A program made the translations under genes and the position numbers. Below the pieces are notes generated by a model, which was not told where the DNA came from, did not search any database, and saw nothing but the letters and a program-made list of their open reading frames with translations. Of a DNA stretch of 61,981 nucleotides, positions 24,957-34,330 are shown in pieces; the stretch's first letter is position 1; each line of letters begins with the position of its first letter. Source of the DNA: Sphingobium sp. 66-54 (GTDB lineage: Bacteria > Pseudomonadota > Alphaproteobacteria > Sphingomonadales > Sphingomonadaceae); assembly GCA_001899715.1 (NCBI GenBank), contig MKWI01000022.1, forward strand, positions 1 through 61,981, written 5' to 3'.

Positions 24957-25945
24957 GGCACCAGAAAGGCGATGGGCGCGCCGCGCTTGATGGTGAGATT
25001 GCCGCCGGGAAACCGTTCGCCATCGAGGATGAAGCTCTTGCGGATGGAGAGGATGAGCTGATCCACATCACGGCGCGTGAACCCGTCGCGCTGGAGGTGC
25101 GCGGGGCGGGTGCCCCACAGGACGTGCGGCAGCGTGCGCAGCAGGTGACGTGGCGGCGCCTTGATCGCGAGGAATTTGAGGCCGTCGCGCGGCTGGCCGA
25201 ACGGGCGCAGGCCCATCGGCATATTGCGCAGCGTCGAGCCGAAGATCAGGTAGATGTTCTGGCCGACGATATCGACGTCATCGTGCGAGATGCGCACGGT
25301 ATCGCCCCGCGTCCACGGGCTGCGCGGGCCGCCGAGAAAGGTCTGGAGCACCGCCCAGAACAGGGTGATGAGCACGGCGATGCCGTTGAACCATCCGCTG
25401 CCGTGCACGCGCTGCGCCAGCGTGGTCGCGCGGACATAGGCACCGAAGCCGAAGATGAAGCCATATTGATCGCGATGGCGGCCGTGCGACCAGCGCACAT
25501 GGATGGGGCTGCGCCACGCCACCCGATTGTCGCAATAGGCCGCGACGATATCGGCCAGCGACCAATGCTCGGGCACGCCCAGATCCATCGCCAGCGCGTT
25601 GGTCTTGCCGGAGCGCAGCACGGCGAGGCGGGGCAGGCGGCCGTTATAGACGCGGTGCGCGGCGCTCATCACCTCGCGCACGGTGCCGTCGCCGCCGTCG
25701 ATCACGATCAGGTCGACCGCCTCGCGCGCGAAGTCCTCCATGGCCCGCTCCAGCGCATCGCGCGTGTCCGGAGTATGGCGGATGACGACGGCTTGCGGCA
25801 AGTCGAGCGGACGCCTCACGCCGCCGCCGTTGCGGTGGCTGCGCGGGTTGGTGATGACGCCGACGCGCGGTAGCGCCTGCTTCTCCCGCGGTACGGGATT
25901 GGCGGCCGCCCAACGGCTTCTGACTGGAAAATGAGGCATGTTCAT
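24953..25945 (-). CDS. Diacylglycerol/ceramide kinase family protein
   Basis: About 330 residues. ITNPRSHRN near residue 27 and the nucleotide-binding VIDGGDGTVREVM near residue 80 are the DAGK-catalytic motifs; the C-terminal SFILDGERFPGGN holds the conserved DGE. The family includes diacylglycerol kinase, sphingosine kinase and the bacterial ceramide kinase CpgB of Caulobacter. Sphingomonads make sphingolipids, and the gene leads an operon with two nucleotidyltransferases, so a ceramide or other lipid kinase is likely. Start at the ATG 25945 or 25939; GGAAC-N17-AGTT (25947-25972) upstream is a possible but imperfect EcfG promoter. Confidence 0.82.
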   Translation of the reverse strand: MNMPHFPVRSRWAAANPVPREKQALPRVGVITNPRSHRNGGGVRRPLDLPQAVVIRHTPDTRDALERAMEDFAREAVDLIVIDGGDGTVREVMSAAHRVYNGRLPRLAVLRSGKTNALAMDLGVPEHWSLADIVAAYCDNRVAWRSPIHVRWSHGRHRDQYGFIFGFGAYVRATTLAQRVHGSGWFNGIAVLITLFWAVLQTFLGGPRSPWTRGDTVRISHDDVDIVGQNIYLIFGSTLRNMPMGLRPFGQPRDGLKFLAIKAPPRHLLRTLPHVLWGTRPAHLQRDGFTRRDVDQLILSIRKSFILDGERFPGGNLTIKRGAPIAFLVP

Positions 25946-26217
25946 GAACTTGGTGCCGCTGGTTTCTGTTCCTTGGAGGCTTGCCAGCCGAACGCCCCAG
26001 CGGCCATGAGCCCTCATTTAAAGTGACGGAAAATTTGGGCAGGAAAAAGGCGTCATCAATCAGTAACCAAAGTCGAATAGGTTGAGATGGGCCATATGGG
26101 CGATGAAACGATCACGTCAAGGGTCGCTCATTGCCTTGCCGAGCATGGCAATTTCGTTTCAATATCCGCGCGCTTCGTCCGTCCTTTCACGACCGGCCAG
26201 AAAACGAGCCCGCCGAA

Positions 26218-27345
26218 TTGAACCCACAATCATCGTCTGTCCTCCCGTGCACCGTGGCTCGCCGCGCGATCCGCCGGCTTGCGGCAACCCTGCTGGCCTC
26301 ATCGCTGCTGCCGGGAGCCGCGCTCGCCTGGTCGGCCGAACCCACGCCGATCAGTGCCTTCCGCCTCGATGCCCCTGCACCCGGGCCAGAGCCGGCCCCG
26401 CCGGTGACGCCAGCCGGGGATGAGCCGCAGCCCAGCCTTGCGCTGGAGGCTGCCGCGAACCTAGAGGCCGCCCCGCCGGCCACGATTGCCGGCCCCGAAG
26501 AGCCGGTGCCCCCGGCTTACGGGCCGCCCGATCCGGCCGCCGCCTCGCTCGATCCTGACCGGCCCGATCCTGCGCAGTTCCACGGGTTCGGCCGTCAGGT
26601 CGGCGCCATCAAGTGGGAGATGGGCGCTGTCCTTGCCTATTATACGGCGATCAACGGACCCAAACTGTTCGAAGATGCCGTCGCGCCGCATTTCCACAAG
26701 GAAGGCTGGTTCGGCAAATCGACCCGCAATCTCGGCATGGACAAGCTGGCCCATACCTATAGCGCCTATGTCATCGCCGAGCTGCTTTATGGCCGGCTCA
26801 AGCACAAGACGGGCGACGCGCCGGGCATCGCGCTGACCGCCGCGGCGCTCGCCTCGGCCACCATGCTCTACACCGAGTTCTGGGATAGTATCGAGCGCAG
26901 CGCTGGCTGGTCATGGGAAGATGTGGCGTTCAACACGCTCGGCTCCGGCATGTCGCTGCTGCGCAACTCGGTGCCGGGGCTGGACCGCAAGCTGGATTTC
27001 CGCCTTATGATCGAGCCGAACGCGGATATCGTCACGGTGGAAGGCAAGCGCCATTTCGAGCAGCAGCGTTATTTCTTCGCGCTCAAGCTGGCCGGCTTCA
27101 AGGCGTTCGAGCGCGGCCCGCTGCGGTTTCTGGAGTTGCATGCCGGCTATTACGGCAAGGACTTCACCAATGAGGACCGCGCAGCGGGGATCGAGCCCAA
27201 GCGGCGGATCTTCTTCGGCGTCGGCGTCAATCTACGCGAACTGTTCTTCAGGGATAGCCGCACACGCGCCGGCCGCGCGGCGGGCGAGGTGCTCGATTAT
27301 TTCCAGCCGCCCTACACCGCGATCCATGCACATGTGACCAACTGA
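26218..27345 (+). CDS. DUF2279-like predicted periplasmic protein
   Basis: About 375 residues. A signal-like N-terminus (RRAIRRLAATLLASSLLPGAALA) is followed by a Pro/Ala-rich linker (about 45-120) and a domain with NLGMDKLAHTYSAYVIAELLY and TEFWDSIERSAGWSWEDV, the pattern of the YfiM/DUF2279 family, whose function is unknown. No start has a clear ribosome site: the frame opens at a TTG at 26131, a TTG at 26218 and a GTG at 26254 follow, and the signal peptide fits the latter two. It stands alone between the kinase gene (divergent) and the Tad genes (convergent). Confidence 0.65.
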   Translation: MNPQSSSVLPCTVARRAIRRLAATLLASSLLPGAALAWSAEPTPISAFRLDAPAPGPEPAPPVTPAGDEPQPSLALEAAANLEAAPPATIAGPEEPVPPAYGPPDPAAASLDPDRPDPAQFHGFGRQVGAIKWEMGAVLAYYTAINGPKLFEDAVAPHFHKEGWFGKSTRNLGMDKLAHTYSAYVIAELLYGRLKHKTGDAPGIALTAAALASATMLYTEFWDSIERSAGWSWEDVAFNTLGSGMSLLRNSVPGLDRKLDFRLMIEPNADIVTVEGKRHFEQQRYFFALKLAGFKAFERGPLRFLELHAGYYGKDFTNEDRAAGIEPKRRIFFGVGVNLRELFFRDSRTRAGRAAGEVLDYFQPPYTAIHAHVTN

Positions 27346-27420
27346 GGAGAAGGGCGGGACGGCTCGGATCGTCGCCTGATCGACCGGCGGCCGCACGCCA
27401 GGGGAGCATGCCGTTGTCGA

Positions 27421-28095
27421 TTATGCGGTGCAGGTGGAAACCGCCGCGCCCTCCTTATTGTAGACGCCCTGATTGCTCCCGCCCGTGCCATTTTTATCGT
27501 AGTCGCGCTGGTCGCGTACGGTCATGGCGGCGATATCCTTGATCACAGTGCTCGTCACGAGCTTGCTGGCAATCAACGGATGATAATCATAGGCAACCTC
27601 GACGAACATGACGGCCGTGTCGTCCGGCGCCGTGACCTTCTGGTTGACGGGGCCCATATAATCGAACGCGGCATCACCGACTTTCTTGTAATCGGTGACA
27701 TAAGCCTTGTCGCCATAGCAGCGCTGCCAACGAACCTTGAACTTCTTGGAAGTGTTGGGGTTGGCCACCGCCTCCACGCTGGAGAGGATGATCCGGGCGT
27801 TCTGTTTCAAGTCAAGAGAACCTGCTTGCAGGGCGGCGCCGATGAACAGGTCGTTGATCTGCGTCTCGCTGATCTGGACGTCTGAAAGCAGGCTGTTAGT
27901 GCCGATGCGCGATGCGTTGTCCGCTACGTGCAGCGCGACCTGGCTCACCCGCATCTTGGTGATAGCAAAATTGGTTACTTCCGCTCCGGCGAGGAACATT
28001 GTCAACACGAGCGGTGCCGTGAGGGCGAACTCCACGGCAGCGAGGCCGCTGTTATCGTGCGACAAACGCCAAAACTTGTGGGGAAGACGCATCAT
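27421..28095 (-). CDS. TadE-like minor pseudopilin
   Basis: About 224 residues. After a short basic start comes the TadE-type segment NSGLAAVEFALTAPLVLTMFLAGAEV, where the Glu after the cleavage region is conserved in type IV pilin-like signals; the rest is a periplasmic domain. TadE-type pseudopilins help assemble Flp pili. The ATG at 28095 overlaps the stop of the preceding gene (ATGA), so it is the last gene of a three-gene operon. No prepilin peptidase, TadA ATPase or Flp pilin gene is in the window. Confidence 0.82.
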   Translation of the reverse strand: MMRLPHKFWRLSHDNSGLAAVEFALTAPLVLTMFLAGAEVTNFAITKMRVSQVALHVADNASRIGTNSLLSDVQISETQINDLFIGAALQAGSLDLKQNARIILSSVEAVANPNTSKKFKVRWQRCYGDKAYVTDYKKVGDAAFDYMGPVNQKVTAPDDTAVMFVEVAYDYHPLIASKLVTSTVIKDIAAMTVRDQRDYDKNGTGGSNQGVYNKEGAAVSTCTA

Positions 28096-28793
28096 GGCGT
28101 GGCCTCGGGCGCCGGCTCGTCGACACCTGGAGTCCCTATCCCGCAATGTCCGGTTGTTGGCGCGCTATAGGTGCCCTGGTCTCCGTAAGGCTGATTGGCG
28201 AGGATGGTCGATGCCGTCACCGTTGTGGTCGGGCTACCGCCAATGAACCTGTTCAGAGGGAACATGCGCGGATAACTGACAGTCACGGTGTAGACGATAT
28301 TGTCGCGCGCGCCGGCATTATTGGCGGAATCAGCACCATCGCGATCGAACCGGCCATTATTGTTGGCATCCACGAATGGCTCGCCGTTGTTGCATTTGCC
28401 GTCGTGAAAGGGGCTGGCCGGATCGCTCGTATCGGTGAATTCTTCCGCCTTGGCCGCCGCCGCATCGGAGAAGGTCCGGTAGAAGCGGCGGCTGATGTCG
28501 ATCTTCGCGCTCTTGTTGAGGGGGAGGATCTGGTTTTTTACCACCTGATCAATGGAATCACGTGGCGTTGAATCCGACCCGGACGCGCTTTCGAGCGTGC
28601 CAGAGCGAGCGGCATTCTGCACCGCGCCCTGCACCACGCTCTGCATGTAAAGCGTGTGACCGGCATCGAACGCGCCGATCAGCAGGAGGCACAGCATCGG
28701 CGCGATGAAGGCGAATTCAAGGAGCGTTGCACCTTCCTGTGCAGCGGGCAAAGCGGCCAATCGGGCTGCTATGGGGGAAGGGCGCTGCATCAA
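28092..28793 (-). CDS. TadE-like pseudopilin with calcium-loop motif
   Basis: 233 residues. The N-terminal QEGATLLEFAFIAPMLCLLLIGAFDAG is a TadE-type pilin-like segment. Near residue 140, VDANNNGRFDRDGADS resembles a calcium-binding loop of the EF-hand/dockerin kind (D.N.NG.FD...D), which is unusual for the family and could stabilise the exported domain. It overlaps the TadG-like gene upstream and the second TadE-like gene downstream by 4 bases each. Confidence 0.8.
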   Translation of the reverse strand: MMQRPSPIAARLAALPAAQEGATLLEFAFIAPMLCLLLIGAFDAGHTLYMQSVVQGAVQNAARSGTLESASGSDSTPRDSIDQVVKNQILPLNKSAKIDISRRFYRTFSDAAAAKAEEFTDTSDPASPFHDGKCNNGEPFVDANNNGRFDRDGADSANNAGARDNIVYTVTVSYPRMFPLNRFIGGSPTTTVTASTILANQPYGDQGTYSAPTTGHCGIGTPGVDEPAPEATP

Positions 28794-30757
28794 TTGATGA
28801 GCCTCAGTTCGGATATCTCCGATGCGATCTGGCGGAAACGGGCAATCAGGGCCGCGCCGTCGGATGCCTTGTAATAGCGACCCGGAGAGGCGCAGTTCTC
28901 AAGCCGGGTCTCCGTCGCGGTGCCGACGCCGCTCCCATAGGAGATCACCCAGAGCGTGATGTTCATATTCTTGATGGCCGTGCAGAGCGCGGCGGTGCGC
29001 GCATCCGTCATATTGTCCATCTGCGTGTCGGACAGATTGCCCTGCGCCTGGAGGCGGCTGTAATAGCCAATGCCGTAGGCGCTATAGTCGGTGTTGGTCG
29101 TATTGGTGTCACCGTCCGTCATGAAGATGAGGTGGCGCTGGATCGCGCGGCCGGCGGGGGTGAAGGCATTTTCGCTGGCGAAGATGCCGGTCGGCGACAT
29201 CAGCCGGGCACCCCAGAGCATGCCGATGTCATGATAGGTGTTGCCCCCGGTCGAGAGCGAATTGACATAGCTCTCGAATGGGCCGGGTGTGTTGTATGTC
29301 GTCAGTTTCCGGGCTTCGGTCGGGCAAGCGACGCTGCTGCTGCTCGCATTGCAACTCGTGTCAACGCTGGAGGTCGTCCGCCCGGATTTGGTGCAATTGC
29401 TGTAGCCCCAATTATACCGGGCCCATGTTGCCCCGTTCAAAAGTGGACCCCAGAAGCTGTTATATGTGGAAGTGGCGGTGGGCACGAGGTCGATATTCAT
29501 ATCGAGCGCTTCGGCCGGAACTGGCGACCATTCGTCGCCCGGTGTGCCGTCGGTATTCTGATATGTATGACGCTCCTCGATGCAACCTTTCCAGACGACG
29601 TTGGTGGTTGCGCCGGCAGTGCCGACGTCAAGGGGGATACTGTTGTTCCATGTATCGCCGCCAGCCTTGAGGCCGCTGACGTTCAGGGTACGGCGTTCAT
29701 ATGTATAAGCGTAATGGGGCGACTTTACCGTCGAATTGACCTGCCGCTCCTGATAGTTGGTGTAGGTCGTCGCTGTGCAATAATATTTCCTGTTGTTCCA
29801 CCCGCCGCTCGTACTGCTTTCATATTCCATGCCCGTCGTCGTACGGGTGATGGTATAGCTGGTCGTGATCGTCCCGTCCGGCGCGGTCGTTGTCGTGGTG
29901 GGACTTGTCACATCGGAGGATGATTTGGTGTTGCTGGGGCAGGTGCCTTCATAGCGATTGCCAGTGACGGCGCTGCCGCTCACATAGGTCCAGTTGGATG
30001 CGCTGTTGTTGGTGTCATAGGTGACGCCATCCCAGCCATAGCGGCGCGAATCATAGGCCCAATCATCCGCCAGAAAGGCGTTGGGCAGCAGCTTGCCGAC
30101 ATTGACGTTCACGGAATAGGGCACAAAACCCATGCGAATCTGCGCGGTTGTCGTCGAGGACGTTGCGGTCGGGTCATTGCCGCACACTTCCGTCGTGTTG
30201 ACGCGCAGCAGGGATTCGTAAAAGCATTTCACGGCGCTCTTGAGGCCGCCGATCTTGTTGTCCGTGGCCATGGAGCCGGTCACGTCCAGCACGAACATCA
30301 CGTCCGTATTGGGAATTTCCATCTTGGCCGTGCAGCTGACCGAGACGTTACGCTCCGTCATGTTGAAGATACGCATCAGCGTCATGGGCACGATGACACT
30401 GGCTGTGCCGGTAACGGTGCCGTTCGATTCTTCGAATGTGTTGATGAGTGTGCCGGTGCCATAGGCTCCGGTCACGAAATTGGCGTTGAACAGCTTGTTC
30501 GCGGTATCCTCGGTGCTGCCATTGTTGGTGCCCGTGGTCCAGCCGCCGCCGCCCATTGCCTTGCGGCCGGCGAGCGCGCCAGCATCGCAGGCCTGTTGCA
30601 TGCGCGTCTTGACGAGGTAGAGACGACTCATGTCGACAGCACCGCCGATCATGCCCGCGAGCGGGATTATCGCCGCCGCGACGAGCGCGATGGTGTTGCC
30701 GGCCGTGTCGTGCCGCAGCCGTGTCAGGAAACTATGCTTGCCCCTCATGCGCTTCAT
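28790..30757 (-). CDS. TadG-like protein with von Willebrand A domain
   Basis: About 655 residues. The N-terminal HDTAGNTIALVAAAIIPLAGMIGGAVDMSR is the TadG-type membrane anchor. A vWA domain carries the MIDAS-like DVMFVLDVTGSMATDNKIGG near residue 150 and HLIFMTDGDTNTTN late in the protein; between them is a long Thr/Ser/Asn/Tyr-rich insertion (about 240-440) of low complexity. TadG proteins are envelope components of Tad pilus machines. The frame opens at 30799; I prefer the ATG at 30757, and the start is uncertain. First gene of the TadG-TadE-TadE operon. Confidence 0.82.
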   Translation of the reverse strand: MKRMRGKHSFLTRLRHDTAGNTIALVAAAIIPLAGMIGGAVDMSRLYLVKTRMQQACDAGALAGRKAMGGGGWTTGTNNGSTEDTANKLFNANFVTGAYGTGTLINTFEESNGTVTGTASVIVPMTLMRIFNMTERNVSVSCTAKMEIPNTDVMFVLDVTGSMATDNKIGGLKSAVKCFYESLLRVNTTEVCGNDPTATSSTTTAQIRMGFVPYSVNVNVGKLLPNAFLADDWAYDSRRYGWDGVTYDTNNSASNWTYVSGSAVTGNRYEGTCPSNTKSSSDVTSPTTTTTAPDGTITTSYTITRTTTGMEYESSTSGGWNNRKYYCTATTYTNYQERQVNSTVKSPHYAYTYERRTLNVSGLKAGGDTWNNSIPLDVGTAGATTNVVWKGCIEERHTYQNTDGTPGDEWSPVPAEALDMNIDLVPTATSTYNSFWGPLLNGATWARYNWGYSNCTKSGRTTSSVDTSCNASSSSVACPTEARKLTTYNTPGPFESYVNSLSTGGNTYHDIGMLWGARLMSPTGIFASENAFTPAGRAIQRHLIFMTDGDTNTTNTDYSAYGIGYYSRLQAQGNLSDTQMDNMTDARTAALCTAIKNMNITLWVISYGSGVGTATETRLENCASPGRYYKASDGAALIARFRQIASEISELRLIN

Positions 30758-30862
30758 GGACTGTCTCGCTGCCTCCGGCTGCCGTGCCTCCTCATGCACG
30801 GTGAGCCATGTTGCGCCCTACAGCAGAGCCGTGCACAAACCGCTAAATGCGATGGTTGACGG

Positions 30863-31546
30863 ATGGTGAATACGCAGCCGGGAGCCGGGCTCTCCATCGC
30901 CGATCTCGCGCCCTTGCAGCGGCTGCTGCTGGCCTATGCGCCGGGCTCCATGCGGGCGTGGCAAGCGCTGTGCTGGCTGCTCGACCAGCGGCTGGCGGCG
31001 GTGGCGCAGCGCGGGGGCGAGCCGACTATCGCGGCGATCCGCCTCGCCTGGTGGGACGCGGTGCTGGTGGAGGACGATCGCACCAAGGGCGGCGGCGAAC
31101 CGCTGGTCGAGCGGTGGCGCGCCCTCGCTCCGGCAGGTGCCGACGCGGCGGCCGAACGGCTGATCGACGGCTGGCGCATGCTGCTCTCGCCCGAGCCGCT
31201 GAGCGAGGCGGACCTGCGGGCCTACGGTGTGGCGCGCGGGGGCGGGCTGTTCGGCTTGCTCGCGGAAGATGATACGGCGGACGGAGCCTTGAGCGGTCCC
31301 GGTGCGGTGTGGGCGCTGTGGGACCTCGCGGCCCATGTACAAGACGAGGCGTTGGCGCGGCAGGCTCTGGAAACGGCGCAGGATCTGGCGGCGGCGGGCG
31401 ACGACGTGCCATCCGGTCGCGCACTCAAGCCGCTGCGCCTCGCTTATGCCGTGGCGCTGCCGGACGTGCGCGCCGGCGCCGTTCCCACCGCCGGCTTCTC
31501 GCTGCGTCATTACGGCCGATTGCTGCGCGCCTCGCTGCGGGGCTGA
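30863..31546 (+). CDS. Phytoene/squalene synthase-fold protein (NDUFAF6-like)
   Basis: 227 residues. EPTIAAIRLAWWDAVLVE near residue 53 matches the E....IRL.WW.. signature of the phytoene-synthase fold as found in the NDUFAF6-type branch; the Asp-rich prenyl-diphosphate motifs of true synthases are not seen. Such proteins are often annotated squalene/phytoene synthase family but lack the catalytic motifs; mitochondrial relatives assist complex I assembly. It is divergent from the TadG gene and 79 bases before an EF-hand gene on the same strand. Confidence 0.7.
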   Translation: MVNTQPGAGLSIADLAPLQRLLLAYAPGSMRAWQALCWLLDQRLAAVAQRGGEPTIAAIRLAWWDAVLVEDDRTKGGGEPLVERWRALAPAGADAAAERLIDGWRMLLSPEPLSEADLRAYGVARGGGLFGLLAEDDTADGALSGPGAVWALWDLAAHVQDEALARQALETAQDLAAAGDDVPSGRALKPLRLAYAVALPDVRAGAVPTAGFSLRHYGRLLRASLRG

Positions 31547-31625
31547 GAGCCGTCATTTTCCGCTCGACCTGCGCGCCGGGCGGTTCCATCGTTAGGCCGG
31601 GTGCGGAGAGGGGGCCGCGAGTCAT

Positions 31626-32108
31626 ATGGGACGGTTTCTGGCGGGATCGGTCGCAGCTTTGCTGCTCGTCGCGGCGGGCCTGTTCTGGTGGCAGAGCGAG
31701 GCGGAGCGCACCGCCCAGCCGCTCGTCGCGCATGGCGGCGCGAAGGCGCAGCCGCTCGCGCTCCCGCCCGAGGGCGATCCCAATGCGCGCGGCGCCCCGC
31801 CGCCTGCCGTCCCGGAGGCGTCCCCGCGCACCCGCGAGCAGAAGCGCTTCGACCGCTATGACCGCAACCGCGATGGCATCGTCACCCGCGCCGAGATGAT
31901 GGCGAGCCGTGCCGCCGCGTTCCGCAAACTCGACAAGGATGGGAACAACCTGCTCTCCTTCGAAGAATGGGCCGTGCGCACGTCCGACCGCTTCGCCGGA
32001 GCGGATCACGACCGCGACGGGCGGCTGAGCCGTGCCGAGTTCGCCACGACCGCTCCCAAGCCGCGCGCGCCGGCGAAGCAGGCGGCGTGCGTGTGCGAGG
32101 GGGATTAG
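31626..32108 (+). CDS. Membrane-anchored EF-hand protein
   Basis: 160 residues. One N-terminal hydrophobic segment (GRFLAGSVAALLLVAAGLFWW) acts as anchor or signal, then a Pro/Ala-rich linker, then three EF-hand-like calcium loops: DRNRDGIVTRAEM, DKDGNNLLSFEEW and DHDRDGRLSRAEF. The likely location is the periplasmic face of the inner membrane. Calcium binding is expected from the loops; no catalytic domain is present. Role unknown. Confidence 0.82.
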   Translation: MGRFLAGSVAALLLVAAGLFWWQSEAERTAQPLVAHGGAKAQPLALPPEGDPNARGAPPPAVPEASPRTREQKRFDRYDRNRDGIVTRAEMMASRAAAFRKLDKDGNNLLSFEEWAVRTSDRFAGADHDRDGRLSRAEFATTAPKPRAPAKQAACVCEGD

Positions 32109-32489
32109 GCGCAGTCTGCCTTCATCCCTGAGGGTCTGCAAATGGCAGCTCTGCGCGCTTGCGGTGCCCATGGGCTGAAAGCTCCCTGCGTGTGGGATCA
32201 CGCAAGCCCACTATTTTGCCTTTCGGTCTCTCCGCTTCCGTCACCTCGTCATCTGAATGCAGACAGCGCCGGGAGTCCGTCCGATTCAGATTGAACTATG
32301 TCGTGCTCCTGCCCAGGCAGGAACCCAAGGCGCACGAGCGGTTCTTTTCCTTCGTAGTTTCCTGCCTGCGCAGCAGCACTGCTTCCATCTCATGCGGACG
32401 CACTCTAGCGCGCCGCCGTGCTGCTGGGCCATGGGCTCCTGCCTGGGCAGGAGCCCTTGTGTGGTCATGGGCAGCCCTCTTACCCCGGC
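32109..32489. other. Intergenic region containing a CTCCTGC-type repeat
   Basis: No gene. The convergent EF-hand and trmFO genes end here. The region is dominated by the palindromic repeat at 32305-32456; nothing else is recognised. Confidence 0.6.
32305..32456. repeat. CTCCTGC-type palindromic repeat (copy 1)
   Basis: Contains GCTCCTGCCCAGGCAGGAAC (32305-32324) and, at 32433-32456, an 11-bp stem GGGCTCCTGCC/GGCAGGAGCCC with a two-base centre. Related copies occur at 47876-47950, 51568-51641 and 57826-57850, each in an intergenic gap. Confidence 0.75.
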
Positions 32490-33851
32490 TCAAACCGCCA
32501 GCGTCTCCCGCAGCGCCGCGCATTGCGCCAGCCAGCCGTCCAGCGCGGCGCGGGCGCGGTCGGTATAGGCTTGCTTGCGCTGCTTCTTGCGGACGCGCTC
32601 GTCCTCGATCGGCGGGAACAGGCCGAAGTTGACGTTCATCGGCTGGTAGGTCTCCGCCTCGGCATCGCCGGTGATATGGGCGTGGAGCGCACCCAGCGCG
32701 GTCTCGCGCGGCGGGGAGGAGAGTGGGCGTCCACGTAGGTCCGCCGCCGTCAGCAGGCCCGCCAGCAACCCCACGGCAGCGCTCTCCACATAGCCTTCGC
32801 AGCCGGTGATCTGGCCGGCGAAGCGGATATGGGGGAGCGAACGCAGCCGCAGCTCGCGGTCGAGCAACTCCGGGCTGCGGATGAAGGTGTTGCGGTGGAG
32901 GCCGCCGAGCCTTGCGAACTCGGCCTTCTCCAGCCCCGGAATGGTGCGGAACAGCGCAACCTGCGCCTCATATTTGAGCTTGGTCTGGAAGCCGACCATG
33001 TTCCACAGCGTGCCCAGTGCGTTGTCCTGCCGCAGTTGCACCACGGCATAGGGCCAGCGCCCGGTGCGTGGATTGTCGAGCCCCACCGGCTTCATCGGCC
33101 CGTGGCGCAGCGTCTCGCGGCCGCGCTCCGCCATGACTTCTATGGGCATGCAGCCGTCGAAATAGGGCGTGTTCGCTTCCCACTGCTTGAACTCGGTCTT
33201 CGGACCGGCGAGCAGCCCATCGACGAACGCATCATAATGCGCCTTGTCCATCGGGCAGTTGATATAGTCCTTGCCGTCGCCCTCGGCCGAGCCCTTGTCC
33301 CAGCGGCTGGCCTTCCATGCGATATCCATGTCGATGCTGTCGGCGTGGACGATGGGGGCGATGGCGTCGAAGAAGGCGAGTTGGTCCTTGCCGGTCGCTG
33401 CCGCCACCGCCTCGGCCAGCGGGGCGGCGGTGAGCGGGCCGGTGGCGATGATGGTCGGGCCCTCGCCGGGCAGCGTGTCGATCCGCTCGCGCACCAGCGT
33501 GATGAGCGGATGGCCCTCGATGGCGCGGGTCACGCCGCCCGCGAACACGTCCCGATCCACCGCCAGCGCCGATCCGGCGGGAACGCGCGCCTTGTCCGCC
33601 TGCGCCATCACCAGCGAGCCGAGCGCGCGCATCTCCTGATGGAGCAGGCCGACGGCGTTGTTGACCGGATCGTCCGAGCGGAAGCTGTTGGAGCAGACCA
33701 TCTCGGCCAGCGCGTCGGTCTGGTGTGCGGCCGTCATGTCGCCGCCGCCGCGCATCTCGGAGAGGCGCACGCGGATGCCGGCGTTGGCGAGCTGCCAGGC
33801 CGCCTCGCTGCCGGCAAGGCCGCCGCCGATGATGTGGACCTGATGCGTCAT
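32490..33851 (-). CDS. trmFO: Methylenetetrahydrofolate-tRNA-(uracil-5-)-methyltransferase TrmFO
   Basis: 453 residues. FAD-binding GxGxxG-type start ([18 protein letters not shown]) and TrmFO-specific motifs ([76 protein letters not shown]). The enzyme forms m5U54 in the T-loop of tRNA using methylene-THF and FADH2. The ATG at 33851 is followed directly by [11 protein letters not shown]; the longer open frame upstream overlaps the DUF952 gene and is not coding. It lies 17 bases after the DUF952 gene, probably in one operon. Confidence 0.96.
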   Translation of the reverse strand: MTHQVHIIGGGLAGSEAAWQLANAGIRVRLSEMRGGGDMTAAHQTDALAEMVCSNSFRSDDPVNNAVGLLHQEMRALGSLVMAQADKARVPAGSALAVDRDVFAGGVTRAIEGHPLITLVRERIDTLPGEGPTIIATGPLTAAPLAEAVAAATGKDQLAFFDAIAPIVHADSIDMDIAWKASRWDKGSAEGDGKDYINCPMDKAHYDAFVDGLLAGPKTEFKQWEANTPYFDGCMPIEVMAERGRETLRHGPMKPVGLDNPRTGRWPYAVVQLRQDNALGTLWNMVGFQTKLKYEAQVALFRTIPGLEKAEFARLGGLHRNTFIRSPELLDRELRLRSLPHIRFAGQITGCEGYVESAAVGLLAGLLTAADLRGRPLSSPPRETALGALHAHITGDAEAETYQPMNVNFGLFPPIEDERVRKKQRKQAYTDRARAALDGWLAQCAALRETLAV

Positions 33852-33868
33852 GCCGGGCCTGCCTTCGC

Positions 33869-34216
33869 TCAAAAGCCCGCGGGGAAGATGTGGGCGCCCG
33901 CGTCCCCTAGCCGCAACCGGCTGCTCCCGGCAATCGCCGCGCGGGGAATAGGGCCATAGACGTGGGGAAACAGCGCGCCGCCGCGCGACGGCTCCCAGCG
34001 CACCGTATCGCCGAGCGCGGCGAGGTCGATCATCACCAGAAAGAGCGGGTCGACATCCGTAAACCATTTGGCGGCGGTCTCGCGCACCCGATCGCGGGCG
34101 GAGAGGTGGATATAGCCGTCCGTGCGGTCCACCGGCGCGCCGGTGAACACGCCCGATTCGCGCCACTCGGTCCATTCCTCGGGGCGTAGCAGCTTGAAAG
34201 CGAACAGCTCTGTCAT
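33869..34216 (-). CDS. DUF952 family protein
   Basis: 115 residues. [40 protein letters not shown] is the DUF952 signature (W...G.F.G...D..DGFIH.S), and [17 protein letters not shown] follows. Members are small proteins of unknown function, sometimes compared to ADP-ribosyltransferase-like folds. Start at the ATG 34216 (or 34219). Upstream partner of trmFO in a two-gene operon. Confidence 0.85.
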   Translation of the reverse strand: MTELFAFKLLRPEEWTEWRESGVFTGAPVDRTDGYIHLSARDRVRETAAKWFTDVDPLFLVMIDLAALGDTVRWEPSRGGALFPHVYGPIPRAAIAGSSRLRLGDAGAHIFPAGF

Positions 34217-34330
34217 CACGCGACGCTACGGCAACGCCCGCCGCGCGTCCAGCGCTTGCCTTGCGCCCGGCGTCTGGCGCACGGTGAGGCGTTGGGCCGC
34301 TTCCGGCCGGGAAAGGACGATGCCGCTGCG

